Shown here: positions 8,703 to 16,611 of the stretch, piece after piece
How the letters are laid out: every line of letters begins with the position of its first letter
How positions within the stretch are numbered: position 1 is the stretch's first letter
NCBI GenBank assembly: GCA_944321565.1
Contig: CALULT010000003.1
Location: forward strand, 1 to 64,000
DNA: 64,000 nucleotides
Reading direction: 5' to 3'
From: an uncultured Paraprevotella sp.
GTDB taxonomy: Bacteria; Bacteroidota; Bacteroidia; Bacteroidales; Bacteroidaceae
The notes under the pieces: model-generated
What the model saw: the letters and a program-made list of their open reading frames with translations, nothing else
What the model was told of the DNA's origin: nothing
Databases searched by the model: none
Position numbers and translations under genes: made by a program

Positions 8703-11666
8703 TTATTTCTTTTCCGTGTCAATGTTTAGGGCGATTTTGGGTTTCAGCTCATCAGGAGAGTCACGGGTGTACATATCCACTTTCGGTGTTTCTTTGGTAA
8801 AGAGGGCTTTGACGCATTCAATACTGATGTCGTATTGGGGGCGAAAATCATCGGATGACATATAATCAAGGATGGCTTTGCGAATCTGTGCCGTGACGGG
8901 ATGGGATTCGTCAACTTCGAGCGGCATGGTGGTCATTAGTAGTTTGCCGCCGTTCACATTCGCCTCGAACAGCATGCCGATTTTCCGGCCTAGGAACCAC
9001 GTGTCGATGCTTTGCACAACAGGCTGGAACTCCTTGGGGAAGTCTGAGAACAACATGACCTGTTGGCGGTTCACGAGTTCCCACCATTGCAGGTCGCTGT
9101 GGTAATCGGTGGGGAAGTCGCGGAAGAGCGGGTGATAGTGGTTGATGTAGAGCCCCGTGGTGTGGGGCGGGCGCATTTTGAACCAGCTTGTGTTCCAAAA
9201 CACGGGGAGGAACTGTTGCACGATGCCCTGCCCATAGCGTATTTTCCCGGCTGCGGCCACCAACACTTTGCCTCCGGCGGCCAACACGTTTTCGGCATCC
9301 TTGTCCACTGTGTCGGTGATATAGATATCGGCCGGAACTGAAGCGGAGAGTGCCTGCAGGGTGGCTTTCGGATAGACCCAAAAGTCCCAGTGGTTTTTGC
9401 TGTACACGTTTTCGTTTCCGTCTTCCAAATCGTAATGGCCTTTCAGGCAGACTTCCAGCGTGAGCTTTTGTGCTTTTAACCCTTTTCCATAGAACGGGAG
9501 AGTCTGCCCGATGCGAATGTTATTACCCAAGGCAATGTCTCTCTGTCCCACGATGCCTTGAGCGTATGTTTTGCCGTATTCATCGCGAATGGCGTATGTC
9601 ACGATGCCATCGCGGATGGGTGCTTTTCCGAAATGGGCAATTTCTATGTCGGCACGAAAAGCTTCATCGTCCCAATAAGTGAATTTGGGGATGCGCGCCA
9701 GCAACACTGTGGGCGAGCAAAATTCCCTGAACTCATCGGGGCTGCAATATTCTTTTTCATCGAAGAAAACGTCGGTTACGCCGACCAATGCGCTGCCTTG
9801 GCCGGAATAATCGTTCAGGGCCAGCAGTTGGAAGCCGGCATATTCCGGGGTGCGGAGAGTGCGTTCGATTTCATGCTTGTAGCACAGTACTTGCAGCTTC
9901 CCGGAGGCCATCATGAATTTGTGTGCCATCCCGCCCAAATGATTCTCTTGCAGGATGTCGCGGAAGATTTCAAAGTTCTTGGCTTTATTCACTCCGGTAT
10001 ATTTCCCGATTTCATCGAAGTTCGGGAAAACACACCACTGGCCTGTTTCGTGGGAAACGAAGGGGACGCTCACGGTGTCAATCTTGGCGCGGAAATCGGA
10101 CATGCTTTCAGGCAATCGTCTGCGCCATTCGTCCAATCCGCGCACTCCGGCTTTTACGTGGTACATGTTGCGGGGTTGCCATGCCCATCCGCCGCCTACC
10201 GAAGCCCCGGTATAGACGTGGCGAGAGTCGGTTCGTTGCCAATAGTCCACGAAGTCGCTGACCCAAGGCACCCAGTTGCCCGCCGGTTCGTTGCCGCAGG
10301 CCAGCATGCAAAAGGACGGATGGTTGCCATAGGCTTGGTTCATCCGGCGTGTTTCTTCCATTAGATAACGGTCGATGGGCATTCCGTTGCCAAGCTTTAC
10401 ACCGTGGTTTGGCCAACTTGGGCCTTCGGGCTGCAGATAGAAGCCTACACGGTCGGCGGCGGCGAAGGCAGCTTCGGGCGGGCAGTAGGAATGGAAACGC
10501 ATGTGGTTCAGTCCATACTGTCGGCAGATGCGGAACACGCGTTCCCAGGCGGCTTCGTCCATGGGGGCGTAGCCGGTGAGTGGAAAGTCGCAATTTTCCA
10601 CCGTGCCGCGAAGCTGCGTGACGCGGCCGTTTACGTAGAACATCTTTCCTTCCGTCCGGAACTCCCGCATGCCGAAAGTCCGTGTCTGGCGGTCGGTGCC
10701 ATGGCGTGAGGTCACAGTGGTTTCGAGGCGGTAGAGCGCGGGGGAAAATTCATCCCATAGTTGCATGCTGTCGCCCATTTCTAATGTCATCTCCACTTCG
10801 GCGATGCCGTTCTTTAACTTGATTTTCCGGCTGGCGACCGGTACTTCGTGGCGGATTTCGGAATTGAAACTGCAGGCAGAAAGCCGTATTTCGGCTTCCG
10901 GGTTGCCTTTTGTGCGTTGTCCGTTCAAGCGAAGGCGCACGATGGCTTTCTTTTGGCGGATATCCGGATAGATTTGGATGTCTTCGGCATAGAGCAAGGG
11001 GGACGACTGCAACTCGATGTTCCCCACGATTCCATTCCAATTCCCCTGTGTTTGGTCGGTCACGCTGTGGGAGTCGGCTCCCACGCACACACTCTCAATC
11101 CGGTTGTCCACCCGGATTGCCAATATGTTTGTGCCGCTGCGGGCCAGGCCGGTCAGGTCAAAAACGTGCGGGGTGGAAAGGCTGTTTGCACGACCAGCCG
11201 GTTTCCCGTTCAGAAATACTTGTGTTTCAATGTGCGGGCGTTCGAGAAAGAGCGTGATGCGTTGTCCCGCCCATTCCATCGGGATATTGATGTTTTTGCG
11301 ATACCATGCCGTGCCTACGTAATGGCGGTCGGGGGTGAGGAAAAAGGGCAGTTTGAAGTTGTTCGTCTGGCGGTATTTCTCCATGTGCGGGTTGTAGAAA
11401 TAGGAGCTGTCATAAATGGAACCTGTCCAGCGGGTTTCTACTGTGGGATTGTCGCCTTTCAGACGCTGGGGCATGCTGCCCGGCAGCAAGATGCGGTCGG
11501 ACAACGGCTTGCCGGATTGAGCTTTGGGAGTGGCTTCCCCCGTGCGGTCGATTTGGAATTCCCAGTTTCCAGCCAGGTTCAGGGTGTCGTTTTGCGCCGG
11601 GAGGCGGTTAGCGGATAGCGAAAGTGCCAATGCGGCGGCACAAACAGAGATAAGTTTTTTATTCAT
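8703..11666 (-). CDS. Secreted glycoside hydrolase family 2 protein (beta-galactosidase-like)
   Basis: Signal peptide at residues 1-24 (ending RLPAQ). It then has the GH2 order: a sugar-binding jelly-roll (about 30-225), an Ig-like domain (about 225-335) and a catalytic TIM barrel. The acid/base is Glu460 in CGNEP and the nucleophile is Glu540 in VSHETG. A long C-terminal part (about 620-987) lacks the lacZ small-chain signature. GH2 members in Bacteroides include beta-galactosidases, beta-glucuronidases and arabinopyranosidases. Because the gene lies 39 bp downstream of a GH105 enzyme in the same direction, removal of a galactose-type side chain from rhamnogalacturonan is the likeliest job, but the exact sugar cannot be read from the sequence. 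Confidence 0.85.
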   Translation of the reverse strand: MNKKLISVCAAALALSLSANRLPAQNDTLNLAGNWEFQIDRTGEATPKAQSGKPLSDRILLPGSMPQRLKGDNPTVETRWTGSIYDSSYFYNPHMEKYRQTNNFKLPFFLTPDRHYVGTAWYRKNINIPMEWAGQRITLFLERPHIETQVFLNGKPAGRANSLSTPHVFDLTGLARSGTNILAIRVDNRIESVCVGADSHSVTDQTQGNWNGIVGNIELQSSPLLYAEDIQIYPDIRQKKAIVRLRLNGQRTKGNPEAEIRLSACSFNSEIRHEVPVASRKIKLKNGIAEVEMTLEMGDSMQLWDEFSPALYRLETTVTSRHGTDRQTRTFGMREFRTEGKMFYVNGRVTQLRGTVENCDFPLTGYAPMDEAAWERVFRICRQYGLNHMRFHSYCPPEAAFAAADRVGFYLQPEGPSWPNHGVKLGNGMPIDRYLMEETRRMNQAYGNHPSFCMLACGNEPAGNWVPWVSDFVDYWQRTDSRHVYTGASVGGGWAWQPRNMYHVKAGVRGLDEWRRRLPESMSDFRAKIDTVSVPFVSHETGQWCVFPNFDEIGKYTGVNKAKNFEIFRDILQENHLGGMAHKFMMASGKLQVLCYKHEIERTLRTPEYAGFQLLALNDYSGQGSALVGVTDVFFDEKEYCSPDEFREFCSPTVLLARIPKFTYWDDEAFRADIEIAHFGKAPIRDGIVTYAIRDEYGKTYAQGIVGQRDIALGNNIRIGQTLPFYGKGLKAQKLTLEVCLKGHYDLEDGNENVYSKNHWDFWVYPKATLQALSASVPADIYITDTVDKDAENVLAAGGKVLVAAAGKIRYGQGIVQQFLPVFWNTSWFKMRPPHTTGLYINHYHPLFRDFPTDYHSDLQWWELVNRQQVMLFSDFPKEFQPVVQSIDTWFLGRKIGMLFEANVNGGKLLMTTMPLEVDESHPVTAQIRKAILDYMSSDDFRPQYDISIECVKALFTKETPKVDMYTRDSPDELKPKIALNIDTEKK

Positions 11667-11705
11667 GGGTGGAGTTTTATAGGTTAATGAAAACTTTTAA
11701 ATGCT

Positions 11706-12869
11706 TTATTGTTCTGCCAATTGAACTATTTCGGAACCTGCCAACAGGAAACAGCCTACGCCGAAGTCTTCGAAATCCGGACAGCTGTCATACGTTACGG
11801 GTTGTCCGTCTTTAGGCTCTTTTCCTGTGCCTTGCACATAGCCGAGAAAACCGTCGGGATGCACGGCCTCCTGGCACAGGGCGTTCCATGCTTTTTCCAC
11901 GACCGGGCCGAATACGTTCGGGGAAAGCAGGCCCTTCCGTATGCCGTAAGCCATGCCGTAAACGAAAAGGGAGGTTCCCGTGGATTCTTTCCCTCCGTAA
12001 TGGTGTTCGTCCATCAGGCTGCAATTCCAAAAACCGTCTTCCCGCTGGCAGGCTTTCAGGGCGAAGGCCATGGTGATGAAGTCTTGTTCCAACTGTTGGC
12101 GGAAGGAACTCAATTCTTTGGCTTCGTCTTCAGGAAATGAACCTGTGGCATGGTTTAATTCTTCGAGAGTGCGTATCAAGGCTGTCATTGCCCATCCGTT
12201 GCCTCGGCTCCAATAACAGTTTTTCCCATTGGGTTCTTTGTAGGGTGGCAAGAAATCGGCATCGCGCCACCACAATCCGTCAATGGGGTTGAACAGCCCC
12301 ATGTGGGCGATTTGGTCGCGCGTATGGCAATAAAGTTCCATCATGGTACGGAAATAGCGGATGTCTCTTTTTTCTACACCTAGTTTAGCATACACAGGCA
12401 TGGCCATGTGCAGGGCATCGACCCATGTCCAATCATCGCGTCGGGTGCTGTTCACGATGTTGTTCACCATGCGTTCCGTGTGTCCTAAGACTTGTTCATT
12501 TCTGTGCATTCGGTAGAGGTCAATGTAAATTTGTGCACAACATTGGTCATCTGCGTTGCGTGTATGCGTACCGCCTCGGAACCCCCAAAGGTGTGCTACC
12601 GCCCAATCAATGGCATAATCTATGTATCGGGGGTGAGGAGCCACCTCATTTAAAGCCAATAACCCTTCCATATAAACGGCACGGGTCCAAATATTGGACG
12701 GGCGCCTTCCTTTGATAAAAATGGAATCTCCTGGATTCGGCCATTTTTCCATAAACCGGTCGTTCACCAAAGTCATTTTTTCCAGCGTGAACCTTTTTTC
12801 GGGCATTTGGCTATGTGCGACCGTACAAAGCAAAGATAAAAACAAGAGTGCCCACCAATTCTTTTTCAT
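11706..12869 (-). CDS. GH105 unsaturated rhamnogalacturonyl/glucuronyl hydrolase
   Basis: Removes the 4,5-unsaturated uronic acid left at the non-reducing end by polysaccharide lyases. A signal peptide of about 20 residues (ending VAHSQ) places it in the periplasm. The (alpha/alpha)6 barrel carries the family landmarks ADDQC (Asp107/Asp108), the catalytic Asp151 in TWVDALHMAMP, and WSRGNGW. Length 387 aa is normal. It is the first gene of a GH105-GH2 pair with no SusC/SusD or regulator nearby, a minimal fragment of a pectin utilisation locus. Confidence 0.88.
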   Translation of the reverse strand: MKKNWWALLFLSLLCTVAHSQMPEKRFTLEKMTLVNDRFMEKWPNPGDSIFIKGRRPSNIWTRAVYMEGLLALNEVAPHPRYIDYAIDWAVAHLWGFRGGTHTRNADDQCCAQIYIDLYRMHRNEQVLGHTERMVNNIVNSTRRDDWTWVDALHMAMPVYAKLGVEKRDIRYFRTMMELYCHTRDQIAHMGLFNPIDGLWWRDADFLPPYKEPNGKNCYWSRGNGWAMTALIRTLEELNHATGSFPEDEAKELSSFRQQLEQDFITMAFALKACQREDGFWNCSLMDEHHYGGKESTGTSLFVYGMAYGIRKGLLSPNVFGPVVEKAWNALCQEAVHPDGFLGYVQGTGKEPKDGQPVTYDSCPDFEDFGVGCFLLAGSEIVQLAEQ

Positions 12870-12893
12870 TGTTTCCGGAACTTAAACTATGCG

Positions 12894-12901
12894 CAAACAT
12901 A
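12894..12901 (-). promoter_or_regulatory. -7 element upstream of GH105
   Basis: TATGTTTG on the minus strand, 25 bp before the GH105 start codon. No good -33 partner is visible. Confidence 0.5.
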
Positions 12902-13003
12902 CAAAAAAAAAGGATTCTTGCATCTTTAGTACGGGGAAAAAGCGTTTCATAAATGCGAGAAAACTGTTTTTTTGCATTTTCGGTGAAAAAAAACGCATTT
13001 ATT

Positions 13004-13034
13004 TTTGCAATTAAAAAAATAAGTCTTACCTTTG
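13004..13034 (+). promoter_or_regulatory. Promoter of tRNA-Thr
   Basis: TTTG (13004-13007), 19 bp, TACCTTTG (13027-13034), ending 15 bp before the tRNA. Confidence 0.75.
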
Positions 13035-13049
13035 CACCCGAAATCACAA

Positions 13050-13122
13050 GCCGACATGGCTCAGCTGGTAGAGCATTTCATTCGTAATGAAAGGGTCCGG
13101 GGTTCGAGTCCCCGTGTCGGCT
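13050..13122 (+). tRNA. tRNA-Thr (anticodon CGT)
   Basis: Complete 73-nt cloverleaf. The 7-bp acceptor stem is GCCGACA with TGTCGGC, the D-arm contains CAGCTGGTAGAG, and the anticodon stem TTTCA/TGAAA holds the loop TTCGTAA, giving CGT (reads ACG). The T-arm is CGGGGTTCGAGTCCCCG and the discriminator base is T. The 3' CCA is not encoded. Confidence 0.97.
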
Positions 13123-13126
13123 CAGG

Positions 13127-13173
13127 AAGCGGAAGAAAAAGATTGCATCATTGATGTCACTTTTCTTCCGCTT
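13127..13173. terminator. Bidirectional terminator after tRNA-Thr
   Basis: Fourteen-bp stem with one bulge (13127-13141 with 13160-13173), followed by CTTTTAAG. It sits between the tRNA and the convergent HsdR-N gene. Confidence 0.7.
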
Positions 13174-13188
13174 TTAAGTTGTTGCGAT

Positions 13189-13638
13189 TTATATTTGATC
13201 ATAATCCGGGATATTTGGAAGAAACGTGCATGAACGATTGGCATAGTCCATTCGGCAGCAATAGTGCTGCATGCCATTGGAAACAATGAGGTAGTCCACT
13301 CGTAGTACAAGGTTATAGCGTGAAATTTGTGCGAAAACCTTTTCGGTGATGGCTATGTGCGGGGCTTTATATTCGATAATGACCCGTGGGCGGGCTTGTT
13401 TGTCGTAAACGACAGTGTCGCATCTTTTGGAGGTGCCGTTCAGAGTGAGCGACATTTCGTTGGCAATCAATCCTGGTGGGTATTTTTTGTGTGTGATGAG
13501 GTAGTGTACGAAGTGTTGCCGAACCCATTCTTCGGGGGTCAGTGCCACGTATTTTTTGCGCAATTCATCGAAGACAAACTGTTTTTCGCCCTTTTGAACG
13601 GTCTTTATTGGGTATGGTGGTAGGTTCAATGTATTCAT
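13189..13638 (-). CDS. Small protein with HsdR N-terminal-like (HSDR_N) nuclease domain
   Basis: 149 aa, almost entirely one restriction-endonuclease-like fold. The visible core is CDTVVYDKQARPRVIIEYKAP, in which the Asp, Glu and Lys match the D...ExK pattern of PD-(D/E)XK nucleases, as in the N-terminus of type I restriction subunit HsdR. No helicase, methylase or specificity subunit is present, so it is not a restriction system by itself. Orphan proteins of this type are common beside amn/holA in Bacteroidales genomes (family knowledge). It starts 8 bp after the preceding gene's stop and is last in a minus-strand operon. Its cellular role is unknown. Confidence 0.75.
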   Translation of the reverse strand: MNTLNLPPYPIKTVQKGEKQFVFDELRKKYVALTPEEWVRQHFVHYLITHKKYPPGLIANEMSLTLNGTSKRCDTVVYDKQARPRVIIEYKAPHIAITEKVFAQISRYNLVLRVDYLIVSNGMQHYCCRMDYANRSCTFLPNIPDYDQI

Positions 13639-13646
13639 AAATTGGA

Positions 13647-14132
13647 CTAAATTGGCGGATTAATCGGAAATTTCGAAACGCACATGCATGGATTGGCCTG
13701 TATCACTTCTATCCTTATCTTGCAATCCTGTTTACCTTGCAAAATGGAATGGCAGAGCGTGACATCAAATTTCTGTTCTCTCCAAAGGCTTTGCATGGAA
13801 TAAATGACACTCTGACGGGAACATTCACAGAGCAAAGGCGTGGTGACATAACCTTTCTTGCATAGGTGACAGGTGCATTCCAAGAAAGTAAGATAATAGA
13901 CACGACCTTTTTCTACAATCTCGCCTTTTACTCCGGGCAATTCATTCACCATCTGAAAAAAAACATCCATATCCCCATTCGCGTCTTTGTAGAGCTTTCT
14001 GTAAATGGAAAGCGTACCGCCATTCACACAATTCTTGCTACATTCAGAGAAGAACACAGCCCGTTGTTCCGGTGATAATTGGGCTATGCCTTTCTCAAAC
14101 CCTTTGAACCAATCCGATAATTCCATATTCAT
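13647..14132 (-). CDS. Hypothetical protein, Cys-rich centre
   Basis: 161 aa, not recognised. It begins in an ATGA overlap with the stop of the upstream HEAT-like gene (MNMELSDWF), so the two are translationally coupled; a longer frame reaching 14228 would run inside that gene and is not preferred. The N-terminal half is helical (DWFKGFEKGIAQLSPEQRAVFF), followed by a paired-Cys stretch CSKNCVNGG, then TFLECTCHLCKKGY and LLCECS. These cysteine pairs could form a metal site. The middle segment resembles an L-2-amino-thiazoline/DUF6144-like helical protein only in general appearance. It has no signal peptide and its function is unknown. Confidence 0.7.
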   Translation of the reverse strand: MNMELSDWFKGFEKGIAQLSPEQRAVFFSECSKNCVNGGTLSIYRKLYKDANGDMDVFFQMVNELPGVKGEIVEKGRVYYLTFLECTCHLCKKGYVTTPLLCECSRQSVIYSMQSLWREQKFDVTLCHSILQGKQDCKIRIEVIQANPCMCVSKFPINPPI

Positions 14133-14644
14133 TCTTGAATTAATTTTAGAGCGTTCCTTTTTGCTGCAGCTATGCTTGGGGATGAATCTTGCGGCATCAC
14201 ATCCAAACACAATGCCAGTTCCTTGCATAATTCAGGATAAGGTTCGCACATCCTTGCGGCGAGTTTAATCATCACAGAACGTGAGCCGTCACTTTCTTTG
14301 GGGTCAGTCAGATGCATGAGGCAAAAATCCAATAATTTACCGTTCGGCTCATTCGTTGGAAGGTCTGCGAGAATAGCCAATATCAGCCCACGGCGAAAAC
14401 AAAGCTCTGCGGATGTTGCCACATCAACCAACTCCTCATAGTGTGGAAGGAGATAAATCCTTTTGTCCACCTTGGATAAATGGGACAGCACCCACGCTGC
14501 ATTATAAGCCACACGAGGATTGTCCGCTTGTTTCATAGCGGTAAACATAGCCTCAATGCCACATTCATCGTGATGGAGATTGTTGGCTATTGCCATAACC
14601 TGCGCTTTTGAAAGTCGAAACGCCAAGGATGGTTTCATAAACAT
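14129..14644 (-). CDS. HEAT-repeat-like helical protein
   Basis: 171 aa of alternating helices with the HEAT-type pattern NPRVAYNAAWVLSHLSKVDK (about residues 40-59), then ELCFRRGLILAILADLP and SVMIKLAARMCEPYPELCKEL, resembling DNA-alkylation-repair or armadillo/HEAT scaffolds. The start ATG (MFMKP) shares bases with the TGA of the upstream gene (TGATG), which indicates translational coupling. No catalytic motif is visible; it is probably a protein-binding scaffold. The partner is unknown, though its neighbours in the operon are candidates. Confidence 0.72.
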   Translation of the reverse strand: MFMKPSLAFRLSKAQVMAIANNLHHDECGIEAMFTAMKQADNPRVAYNAAWVLSHLSKVDKRIYLLPHYEELVDVATSAELCFRRGLILAILADLPTNEPNGKLLDFCLMHLTDPKESDGSRSVMIKLAARMCEPYPELCKELALCLDVMPQDSSPSIAAAKRNALKLIQE

Positions 14645-15324
14645 CAGATGTCGGAGTGAGAAAATTCGCCATTTATCCAAAAGGTGGCTTCCGTGCCAAT
14701 GAAATGCAGAAGCACGTAATTGGGGTCATTCTGCCCGCCGGGGAAATGATATATGAACCAGTCCTGCCACATATCCTTGCGGATGGCATCATCCGTGACA
14801 ATCTCTACCGTACCACGCAGGGCAACGCCATCCCCGTAATGGTCGTAGCAAAGCCCTGCCTTGCTGTTCGCCTTAAAATCATTCACTTTCACGGAATCTG
14901 CACTTGTCGCCATCCAAACCTCATGGAACCCCCTTGCACCAATCTTGGACATCTGCACAGGACGGGGATAACCGTTGGCATCAATGGACGCGATGGTCAC
15001 GTTCTCGCATTGGGAAAGCAAATGCGTTGCTTTTTCCGTCAGTGTCCGTTCATCTTTCACTTTCCACCGTTTCAGGTGCGGAAAGTGTTGAAGCATCTGT
15101 TCTTTCGCTTGTATGGGAGTCAACTTACACCCCGTCTGCCCATTCCATTGGTCTAAGAATTGCAGGCAGAACTCAATCATCTGGTTCATCGTGAACTCTT
15201 GGGTGAACTCACCGTTTTTGTAGCAATAGGCGCAATAATCCTCGCTACGGCTTCCATCGGCATTGGTCCCTCTGTTCTCATCAGTCAGGGGCATGCCGCA
15301 ACTTTGACAAAATTGTGGTTCCAT
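14644..15324 (-). CDS. Zinc-ribbon plus pyridoxamine 5'-phosphate oxidase-like flavoprotein
   Basis: 226 aa. The N-terminus is a putative zinc ribbon (FCQSCGMPL ... YCAYCYKNGEF, four Cys at about residues 6, 9, 31, 34) linked to a PNPOx-like split barrel (about 95-220) typical of FMN- or F420-binding proteins; SIDANGYPRPVQMSKIG and DHYGDGVALRGTVEIV are barrel strands. The frame can open with TTG at 15342, but ATG 15324 follows an AGGACAG ribosome-binding sequence and is the better start. It is the first gene of four on the minus strand. Members of this family are usually annotated as general-stress or FMN-binding proteins; the substrate is unknown. Confidence 0.8.
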   Translation of the reverse strand: MEPQFCQSCGMPLTDENRGTNADGSRSEDYCAYCYKNGEFTQEFTMNQMIEFCLQFLDQWNGQTGCKLTPIQAKEQMLQHFPHLKRWKVKDERTLTEKATHLLSQCENVTIASIDANGYPRPVQMSKIGARGFHEVWMATSADSVKVNDFKANSKAGLCYDHYGDGVALRGTVEIVTDDAIRKDMWQDWFIYHFPGGQNDPNYVLLHFIGTEATFWINGEFSHSDI

Positions 15325-15395
15325 ATACGCTGTCCTATTCAATGCCTGCCAGTCCCTTTACAGGCGGTTATAAAATGCGAGAGCATGAACGGTTA

Positions 15396-15403
15396 CAAAA
15401 GTA
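15396..15403 (-). promoter_or_regulatory. -7 element for the four-gene minus operon
   Basis: TACTTTTG on the minus strand about 70 bp before the PNPOx-like gene. No TTTG is present at the right spacing. Confidence 0.45.
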
Positions 15404-15516
15404 GGGGATTTTTCCGACAATTTCCTATTTTCTAATGTTTTTATTTGTTTTTAGTGTAGAATTTGAGCATATTCTATATCGTCGGTGCCCGATAAAATGT
15501 TTGTTGCTGCATTGTT

Positions 15517-15606
15517 GTAAGAAAATCGGATTATAAAGTAATAGGGGTGATTTCAGAAGTGCGGATATGCGTTACAGCAAATCCTCCTTTTCGATTTTCA
15601 GCTTAC
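15517..15606. other. Intergenic stretch with a long-range inverted repeat
   Basis: The gap between the divergent PNPOx-like and amn genes (15325-15812) has no ORF. GTAAGAAAATCG at 15517-15528 is complementary, with a small bulge, to 15592-15606, so a stem-loop of about 90 nt is possible. Purpose unknown. Confidence 0.3.
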
Positions 15607-15760
15607 CGGTGTCCAAAAGAGAGTTTAACCTTTGCCATAAATGCTGTTTTGAAACGCTTTTCAGCCCCCCCGTCCAATTCTTTGGCTATATAACTATCTA
15701 AATATCAGTTCTTATTGTGTTAATCTGCTGGTTTTGTACGATTATTCCAGCGATATTTCA

Positions 15761-15768
15761 TAACTTTG
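15761..15768 (+). promoter_or_regulatory. -7 element of amn-holA
   Basis: TAACTTTG 45 bp before the amn start. The TTTTG at 15732-15736 is somewhat too distant to serve as a -33. Confidence 0.5.
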
Positions 15769-15812
15769 CAAGAAATAGCTTTTTGAAAGAGAGCAGAAAA
15801 CAGGCAATAACA

Positions 15813-16589
15813 ATGAAAACAAAAGCGGATATCGTGGAAAATTGGTTGCCGCGCTACACGCAGCATTCTTTGTCGGATTTTGGGCAGTGCATTTTGCTCA
15901 CAAACTTTAATAATTATGTGGATCTTTTTTGTCGACAGACGGGAGCATCCTTGCCTAATTATGTAGCTAACATGCGAATGGCCACTGCGGACGATATCAC
16001 CATCATCAATTTTGGAATGGGTAGTCCGAATGCGGCCATTGTCATGGACTTGCTTAGTGCCGTCAGTCCAAAAGCTTGCTTGTTTCTTGGAAAATGTGGT
16101 GGTATCTCTTCAAGAACAAAGCTTGGGGACTGGATACTGCCTTTGGCCGGAATCCGTGGCGAGGGAACGTCAAATGATTATTATCCGCCCGAGGTGCCTG
16201 CTCTTCCTGCTTTCATGCTTCAACGTGCAGTGTCCACAGCTATTCGGAATGCCCATCAAGACTATTGGACGGGAACAGTTTACACGACTAACCGTCGTAT
16301 TTGGGAGCATGACGAGAAATTCAAGGACTATTTGAGAGAGACACGAGCTATGGCCGTGGACATGGAGACTGCGACATTATTCACTTGCGGTTTCGCCAAC
16401 CATATTCCTACAGGAGCTTTATTGCTGGTGTCAGACAATCCCATGACTCCGGAAGGAGTGAAGACTGCTGAAAGCGATAGGACAGTGACCCAAAATTATG
16501 CTGCGGAACATGTCAAAATCGGAATAGAAGCATTGAAATTAATTATTGGCCAGCGACAGACGGTGAGACATTTGAAATTTGATTGGTAG
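15813..16589 (+). CDS. amn: AMP nucleosidase (PNP/UDP phosphorylase fold)
   Basis: 258 aa, counted from the ATG at 15813 (MKTKADIVENW). Upstream in-frame residues back to 15717 are hydrophobic, fall before the -7 element, and are not part of the family. It hydrolyses AMP to adenine and ribose 5-phosphate, controlling the purine pool. The phosphorylase-type nucleoside-binding signatures are INFGMGSPNA, LFLGKCGGIS and, near the C-terminus, AVDMETATLF, whose Met-Glu contacts ribose, plus SDNPMTPEG. It is the short Bacteroidetes form without the N-terminal regulatory domain of enterobacterial Amn. Located 22 bp before holA, which is probably co-transcribed. Confidence 0.88.
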   Translation: MKTKADIVENWLPRYTQHSLSDFGQCILLTNFNNYVDLFCRQTGASLPNYVANMRMATADDITIINFGMGSPNAAIVMDLLSAVSPKACLFLGKCGGISSRTKLGDWILPLAGIRGEGTSNDYYPPEVPALPAFMLQRAVSTAIRNAHQDYWTGTVYTTNRRIWEHDEKFKDYLRETRAMAVDMETATLFTCGFANHIPTGALLLVSDNPMTPEGVKTAESDRTVTQNYAAEHVKIGIEALKLIIGQRQTVRHLKFDW

Positions 16590-16611
16590 GTTTCTAAAAA
16601 AGAAATAAAAA

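Noticed and set aside
9558..10364. 268-aa plus-strand frame inside the GH2 gene
   Set aside because: Shadow of the GH2 coding strand; composition and low-complexity pattern are typical of antisense frames.
13050..13122. tRNA-Thr as attachment site of an integrated element
   Set aside because: No integrase and no direct repeat of the tRNA 3' end was found within the neighbouring genes.
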